Of a stretch of DNA of 64,000 nt, positions 59,001 through 64,000 are shown piece by piece. The first letter of the stretch is position 1. Each line of letters starts with the position of its first letter. Origin of the DNA: Hordeum vulgare subsp. vulgare (Eukaryota > Streptophyta > Magnoliopsida > Poales > Poaceae); assembly GCF_904849725.1 (NCBI RefSeq), contig NC_058520.1:537530083-537594082 (forward strand), in the 5' to 3' direction. The translations under genes and the position numbers were made by a program. Under the pieces are notes generated by a model that saw nothing but the letters and a program-made list of their open reading frames with translations, was not told the DNA's origin and ran no database searches.

Positions 59001-59535
59001 TTTTTGATCCATCTAGAAAGACTGAAATTTAAGATGACTACAATCAAGCAAGATTATTGGTTGCATCTTTATTTTCTCTCGGTCGACCTCGAATTGATCA
59101 TATTTTCCCATTCTAATGAAATAGTAAGGGAAATGTTATAAATCATCCGGTGGATCGCATGCTAGCGTCCATCCTATTCTCTACACGTCACGTACCTCAT
59201 GGTCATCAAGATAAGTTTTTGCAACTAACCCCTTGTTGCAATATCTCATCGCAACAACGGCTCTGTTGCGAGATCTGGATCCTTGGAATACGATCGTACG
59301 ACGATGCAACACTTCTGCAACATAATCTTAGTTGCGAAAAAATATGCAACATAATTTCAGTTGCAAAAAAAATCTGCAACGAGACCTCACATACAAAAAA
59401 ATCTGCAACAACATTTGTTGCAGAAAAACTACAATAAAACCTAAGTTACAAAAGTGAAGGAAGCTACTCAAGAGATGTGACAGCTCACGAGCCGACAAAT
59501 ATTTTTAAAAAATTTACCGACTAACGCGTAACACG
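56091..59535. other. Intergenic, no recognised gene
   Basis: Mostly AT-rich, apparently low-copy sequence. There is a (GGT)n run at 56503-56522. A possible Helitron-like 5' end, TCTACTACTCCTATAAAAGG, preceded by A, begins at 56214, but no 3' CTRR hairpin was identified. A 98-residue frame at 57179-57475 and a 113-residue minus frame at 56490-56831 match nothing I recognise. From 59220 to 59460 a TTGCAAC-type motif recurs many times, which suggests a decayed DNA transposon. Confidence 0.5.
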
Positions 59536-59539
59536 CCCC

Positions 59540-60660
59540 ATAATTTAATCGGGTCACGACAACGCCCACACGTGTGGTAGAAGCAACAACATCACACATG
59601 CTCAATGATCACATGTTGCGTCACGTCATCGCATGCATGCATAAGTGACAAAACTGTGAATGTCAAGAGGAATATTTTATCTTTTAGTTTTTAAAATGTT
59701 TTATCTCTTAAATAAAAAATATGATTGAAAAATTGTTTTCATCATTAAATCTGTTGCTACGAGATCTTCGAAACTAGATCTCATATTGATATGTTTTGAT
59801 GACTTTTTTGGGGATTAAAAGTTGCCATGTCTATTGCACATAAACTGTCATCATGATTACACTGAAGTTGCCATGATATATTTGTACTACTTTTTCTTCT
59901 ATGTTTAAAATAAACTTAGACATGTTATAAAAAAGAAAATTAACAAACTAAACTTGTCATGATAATTACTAAATTTTGACATGATCCATGAACTAAATTT
60001 GACACGGTTCATAAGTAAAAAAGAAATATATCGATAGTTATTTTAAAAATGCATGCTCGCTTGCTCAAATATTTAATGAACCATAAACTAAAATTGGCAT
60101 GGTGAATCACTTAAATTTGCCATCATACATGCACTAAAATTTGCCATGGCTCATACAAAAATTCATCTTCATAATACTAGAATTGTCATGGTGAAAATAC
60201 AAAAATTGTCATGATCTATAAACTCAATTTTTCATGATTAATTATAAAAAATTATCATGATCCATTAATTAAATTTGTCATGGTTAATTACTAAATTTTA
60301 CCATGGCAAATTAACAAAAATTATCATGAAAAGTAGTTGAAATACAATGGTAGCTTTAAATCTAGAAAAAAAATAGATGAAACATCTCGCGGCAACTTTA
60401 TTGTAAACCATATGACAACTTTAGTGTAAACATGTGGCAACTTATAGTCTTAAAAAGTCGTCGAAACATATGAATATGGGATCTAGTTTTAAAGATCTCG
60501 TCGAGACGGATTTAATGATGAAAGCGAATTTTAAATTGGATTTTTTATTTAAAAGATAAAATATTTTTAAGTCTAAAAACTAAAAAAATTTCGTTGATGT
60601 CATATGTTTAATGCGGCGGGATGAATGATTTGAGAGACGGACGTTATCATTTAGACAATT
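59540..60660. mobile_element. Foldback element with long inverted repeats
   Basis: A left arm at about 59660-59880 is repeated in inverse at about 60405-60600. Matching blocks include TCATCATTAAATC, GAGATCTT, ACTAGATC, CATATT and ATATGTTT in the same order. The spacer is built from scattered short motifs such as TTGCCATG and TGTCATGAT. No coding sequence. Outer ends and TSD were not resolved. Probably a non-autonomous TIR transposon. Confidence 0.7.
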
Positions 60661-60823
60661 TAATCTTTATATACACCTATAATATATATTTTGCGGCTGA
60701 GAAATATGTCATATGAAATAATTTAATCAAATAATTAAATACAGTATTTAACTTAGAAAAAGTATCGGCACACCTTGTAAAAAATAAAAATAAAAAAGAA
60801 TTGTTTTCTTATGCATCTGGCCG

Positions 60824-60832
60824 TAAGAAACA
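60824..60832. repeat. 9-bp TSD of the MULE-like element, left
   Basis: TAAGAAACA, repeated as TAAGAAACG at 62016-62024 (8 of 9). Confidence 0.8.
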
Positions 60833-62015
60833 GAGAAAATTGGCTTTTTACCACTTTCAATACGGGGCTTAGCAAAGGTGCCACTTTTAAGATTGGCTTT
60901 GTAAAAATGTCATCCAGCTCAAGTGCAGTTTGATTAACATGCCATTCCACTCTTTTTACAGATTTCTTTCTTCTTTTTCCATTTCCAGGCACTGGAAAAG
61001 ACTAAACTGCCCTTGATATTATCTACACGTACTTGGGATATGATCAACACTTGAAATAGGAGAGCGTGCAAGCCCATTCTCGTGCTTGCCGGATCCACTA
61101 TCTTTTAGACGCCTTGCATCAATCTTTGCAGGTATACATACTAAGTATACATACACTGTAATTAGATAAATGCAATTGCCATATTGCCATGGAAGACAAG
61201 TCAAGGATTAGACCAAACGTCACTTACAGGTTCCTTGCATATCCATCTTCAGAACATGCGCACACATCCACCTCCTCCTTTAGCTGGTGCTACCATCACA
61301 CCCCACCCATCCACCTCCTCCTTTAGCTGGTGCTACCATCACGCCACTGGTGGTGCTGTTATGCGACACCCTCGCATGTCTTGGCTCTCAGGACGAGCTG
61401 AGCCAACGCGTGTAGGGGAGGGTGAGCACCGGCGGCGAGCTGCGGTGTCTCGTGCAGGCATCCGCGAGGCTGCGCCAGCACGTGCAGACGTGCACAAGCA
61501 CCGCCGGCGAGCTTGAGTTGCTCGTGCATGCGTCAACAAGGCGTGGGTGAGCTGCGCCGGCGCGAGCAGGCATGGGCGCGTACTGACGGCGACATGCGGT
61601 TGCTTCCATGGATGTGGTAAGGCAAACTGCGATGGTGCATGCAGGTGTTGACGAGAGACGGCGGTAACCTGTGATTTGCTTCCATGGGCGTGCTCGAGGC
61701 CTGTGATTTGCTTCCATGGACGTGCTCAAGCTAAGGTGGCTCGGACAAGCACGGTCAACAAGGATGAGGTAGGCTCAGCAATCCATCCAACCAGCCCGCA
61801 AACCCATCGAATAAGGTTCAAAGATTCAAGGGCACTTTGGTCCTTTCAAGTGTTAGAAAATAAAAAATAAAAAATAAAAAATAAAAAATGGGAAAAATAA
61901 AAATGGCATGTTAATCGAAGTGCACACGAGCTGGATGACATTTTTACGAAATCAATCTTGACAGTGGCATTTTTGCGAAGCCCCATATTAAAAATGGCAA
62001 ATAACCAAATGTCTC
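60833..62015. mobile_element. Mutator-like (MULE) non-autonomous element
   Basis: A 1183-bp element with inverted repeats of about 185-200 bp (60833-61015 and about 61815-62015). Aligned arms share GGGGCTT, AAGATTG, AAAAATGTCATCCAGCTC and GATTAACATGCCATT. Termini start GAGA, and a 9-bp TSD flanks it; long TIRs plus a 9-bp TSD are the hallmark of Mutator-type elements. The interior has no transposase. It holds a GC-rich stretch (61370-61740), a tandem pair of CCACCTCCTCCTTTAGCTGG units (near 61266 and 61309) and a repeated CCTGTGATTTGCTTCCATGG (near 61670 and 61700). The GC-rich part could be captured gene sequence, but I cannot identify a source. Confidence 0.83.
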
Positions 62016-62024
62016 TAAGAAACG
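62016..62024. repeat. 9-bp TSD of the MULE-like element, right
   Basis: TAAGAAACG, partner of 60824-60832. Confidence 0.8.
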
Positions 62025-62126
62025 TGTGTTGGCCGAGGGGTAATGTGCAGGTCTTTGGGGAGAAAACAAGAAAACGGACGGGGTGGGAGGAAAACTCCTG
62101 CCGGCGGAGGAGGGTGTGAATGTGTG

Positions 62127-63224
62127 ATGGCTTCCCCGTACAATCCCCGCCGGCGGCAGCTGGGCGGGGGGCAGTCCGCCTGGCCGGATCTCCCACCGGA
62201 GCTCCTGGAGAGCATCCTACGGCGGCTCGCCCCGCTCGACCGTGTTGCCGTCCGCCTCGTCTGCTCCTCGTGGCGCTCGTGCGCGCGAGCTTCGATCTGG
62301 GCTGACCTCCCCTTCGGGGCCCCGCGACTCCTGCTCCGGCGCCCCGGCTCCTGCGGCAGCCTCGCCTTCTTCAGCCTCCACCGCCGCGAGATCCTCCCTT
62401 TTGCCCTCCCCGACCGCCTCAGCTCCGGCCGGTGCTGCGGCCAGATCGGCGGCTGGCTCGCGATGGCCTTCGACGAGGAGCGGGCGATCGAGCTCCGCAA
62501 CCTCTTCTCCGGCCAATTCGTGTCCATGCCGCTGTCCCCCGTGTTCCCGGTGGCCAAGATCGTGCTGTCCGCGCCTCCCACCTCGCTCGGCTGGGTGGCG
62601 GCCGTGCTGGGCCGCGCGGGCACGGTGGCGCTGCTCCAGCCGGACGTGTCCGGCGGCGCCTGGATCACGATCGCCGCGGGGGTGCCGCACGGAGGGTTCC
62701 GGGACGTGGCGTTCTGGAGGGGGCGGCTGTGCGCGCTGGCCGACGACGGCACGGTCCTGGCGTACCGGGTCGACCTCCGCGCGCGCGTAGCGGCCGTGTC
62801 ACAGCTGCGCGAGAAGGACGCCAACCACCTGAACCGGTGGCTGGAGCGGCGGGCGCGGTACCTGCTGGAGTATGACGGAGAGCTCCTGCTGGTGAAGAAG
62901 CTGTACAGCGTGGTGCGGGACTCGGCGGACGTGCAGGTGGAGGTGTGCCGGTTCCGGCCGGAGGAGTGCAAGTGGGAGACGGTGACGGAGCTCCCTGGGA
63001 GGGCGGTGTTCCTGGGGTTGGTGGCGTCGGTGGTCGTCGCGGCGCCGGCGACGGTGGGGATCCGGGAGAACTGCGTCTACTTCGCGCGGCGGGACGTGGA
63101 GCTCATGGTGCCGCATGCCATCGGCGTGTACTCGCTGGGGGACCGGGAGACGGCGGTGGTGGCCATCGCGGGCGGGCACTCCGTGGAGGTGGAGCCCGTG
63201 TGGATCCTCCCCTCGGTCGCCTGA
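62127..63224 (+). CDS. F-box protein with DUF295-type C-terminus
   Basis: A single uninterrupted exon of 365 codons. The N-terminal F-box spans residues 19-58 (WPDLPPELLESILRRLAPLD, then VCSSWRSCAR), the module that binds SKP1 in SCF ubiquitin ligases. The rest resembles the DUF295/KIB1-4 beta-propeller region of large grass F-box families, with a C-terminal VYSLGDRETAVVAI and VEPVWILP. It probably selects a substrate for ubiquitination in the cytosol or nucleus; the target is unknown. ATG 62127 is chosen because the F-box follows directly and G is at +4; an in-frame ATG at 62043 would add 28 Gly-rich residues. The gene is very GC-rich early on, typical of grass genes. A MULE ends only about 100 bp upstream and no TATA box is seen between them. 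No frame damage is visible. Confidence 0.9.
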   Translation: MASPYNPRRRQLGGGQSAWPDLPPELLESILRRLAPLDRVAVRLVCSSWRSCARASIWADLPFGAPRLLLRRPGSCGSLAFFSLHRREILPFALPDRLSSGRCCGQIGGWLAMAFDEERAIELRNLFSGQFVSMPLSPVFPVAKIVLSAPPTSLGWVAAVLGRAGTVALLQPDVSGGAWITIAAGVPHGGFRDVAFWRGRLCALADDGTVLAYRVDLRARVAAVSQLREKDANHLNRWLERRARYLLEYDGELLLVKKLYSVVRDSADVQVEVCRFRPEECKWETVTELPGRAVFLGLVASVVVAAPATVGIRENCVYFARRDVELMVPHAIGVYSLGDRETAVVAIAGGHSVEVEPVWILPSVA

Positions 63225-63256
63225 CTGAACCCACGCGCGGACCGGCGTGCAAGAAT

Positions 63257-63262
63257 AATAAA
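63257..63262 (+). terminator. Possible polyadenylation signal of the F-box gene
   Basis: AATAAA lies 33 bp after the stop codon. This is close, but a short 3' UTR is possible. No second strong signal was noted in the next 200 bp. Confidence 0.4.
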
Positions 63263-63600
63263 CCAAGCTCGTGAGCCTTATTCGGATGTTAGAACTGTGG
63301 ATTGCTTTGCGTGTTGTAGTTCATGAGATTGATCGGTGATTTGGGTTTCTAATACTGTATTCTAGAGGGGCGGAACACTGCTTTGTCTGAATTGCTGGTC
63401 ATGTTCTTCTCTCTGTTCAGTTCATCGCAAGTTTAGAATATACGGGTATCTGGAGTTCATGATAGGTGTTTCTTAGTTGAATATATGAGAGGATTTGGAG
63501 GGGATACTAAAAATAGATTTCATAGGGAATCAGTGATAGACTCAAAACTTGACTTCCTATTTTTACAAGAAACTACGAGAATATGTTTCTCTATAAAATG
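63263..63600. other. Downstream intergenic sequence
   Basis: AT-rich, no repeats or reading frames recognised. It may include the true 3' UTR end of the F-box gene. Confidence 0.5.
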
Positions 63601-63629
63601 ATCTACAAAGCATCTGCGCTGGAAGAGAT

Positions 63630-63960
63630 TTTCACTGAGATCATACTCGTATGAGGGAAAAATCTGTGGGGCATATGTTGGGAGTTAATCATACTACCCT
63701 GGATGTGATTACACAGAAGGATGGGGAATGCCACATTCAAATGGCTGTACAAGATGTGAACACCAAACTGGGACCTGGTGTTCATATATGGTGATGCTCA
63801 GTCTGAGGGCAAGACCAAATTTCCAGCTGAATTATTTAGACTCCTTCACGGGGTATAGTCATATTTCAATTGGGAGGACTTTAATTTTATTTGGAAAGCT
63901 TCTGAGAATAATAAGTCTGGTACCCCTGGTCACTGAAGCTTTCTTTTCACTGCTGTATTA
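63630..63960 (+). pseudogene. LINE 3 endonuclease fragment
   Basis: Pieces in two frames align with the L1-type endonuclease: HTTLDVITQKDGECHIQM (about 63690-63745), then TWDLVFIYGDAQSEGK and PAELFRLLHG (about 63770-63850), and FNFIWKASENNKS (about 63880-63920). The order is that of the segment between two endonuclease motifs, including the (V/I)YGDAQ signature. At least one frameshift and one stop separate the pieces. The fragment may continue beyond the window. Confidence 0.65.
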
Positions 63961-64000
63961 GAACAAGCATGCTTGAGGGAGTTGGAATTACATGGTAGAC

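Noticed and set aside
62217..63266. Long frames on the minus strand and other frames across the F-box gene
   Set aside because: GC-rich shadows; only the plus frame starting at 62127 has a recognisable domain order.

Overview
This window looks like grass nuclear DNA, almost certainly Triticeae (wheat, barley, rye or Aegilops). The evidence is a BARE1/WIS/Angela-type Copia LTR opening TGTTGGAAATATGCCCTAGA, several Athila-lineage Gypsy elements whose primer-binding site matches the 3' end of plant tRNA-Asp, L1-type LINEs, and one GC-rich intronless F-box gene. Genus and chromosome cannot be read from the sequence. About 56 of the 64 kb is nested retrotransposon; only the right-hand 8 kb looks gene-proximal.

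Layout, left to right. (1) 1-9018: the 3' end of an Athila-type Gypsy element (A), whose 3' LTR is split by a 7.2 kb antisense LINE with a 14-bp target-site duplication (TSD). (2) 9019-47546: an old minus-strand LTR-element fragment (E0) cut into four visible pieces by elements A, N1, N2 and F. N1 (10289-29465, plus, TSD ATCAT) is a non-autonomous Athila-type element with gag-protease and a 3' ORF but no RT or integrase; its own 5' LTR holds a complete but decayed Angela/BARE-type Copia element (11224-19844, TSD CTGCC). N2 (30124-36527, plus, TSD GAGCG) is a smaller gag-protease-only element. F (36836-47003, minus, TSD CTATG) is a full-length Athila-type element with gag, protease, RT, RNase H and integrase, disabled by a few frameshifts and stops. 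(3) 47547-49591: the gag start and 5' LTR of a fourth Athila-type element (B, minus), the target into which E0 inserted. (4) 49592-56090: a Copia LTR fragment and a plus-strand LINE carrying a 5'-truncated Copia element flanked by a 110-bp duplication of LINE sequence. (5) 56091-62126: intergenic DNA with a long-inverted-repeat foldback element and a Mutator-like element ending about 100 bp before the gene. (6) 62127-63224: an F-box/DUF295 protein gene, the only apparently intact host gene. (7) 63600-64000: a LINE endonuclease fragment.

TSDs and reading-frame continuity give a relative order: B is oldest, then E0 into B, then A, N1, N2 and F into E0, then the LINE into A and Angela into N1. 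No autonomous element in the window has an intact polyprotein.

No new protein-coding system was found. The observations most likely to be new concern cis-acting features of the Athila-type elements: a stem-loop kept in every LTR with stem-sequence covariation, an LTR-like cassette placed inside N1 and F, internal copies of each element's own polypurine tract, and fossil primer-binding sites inside the LTR ends of the non-autonomous elements.
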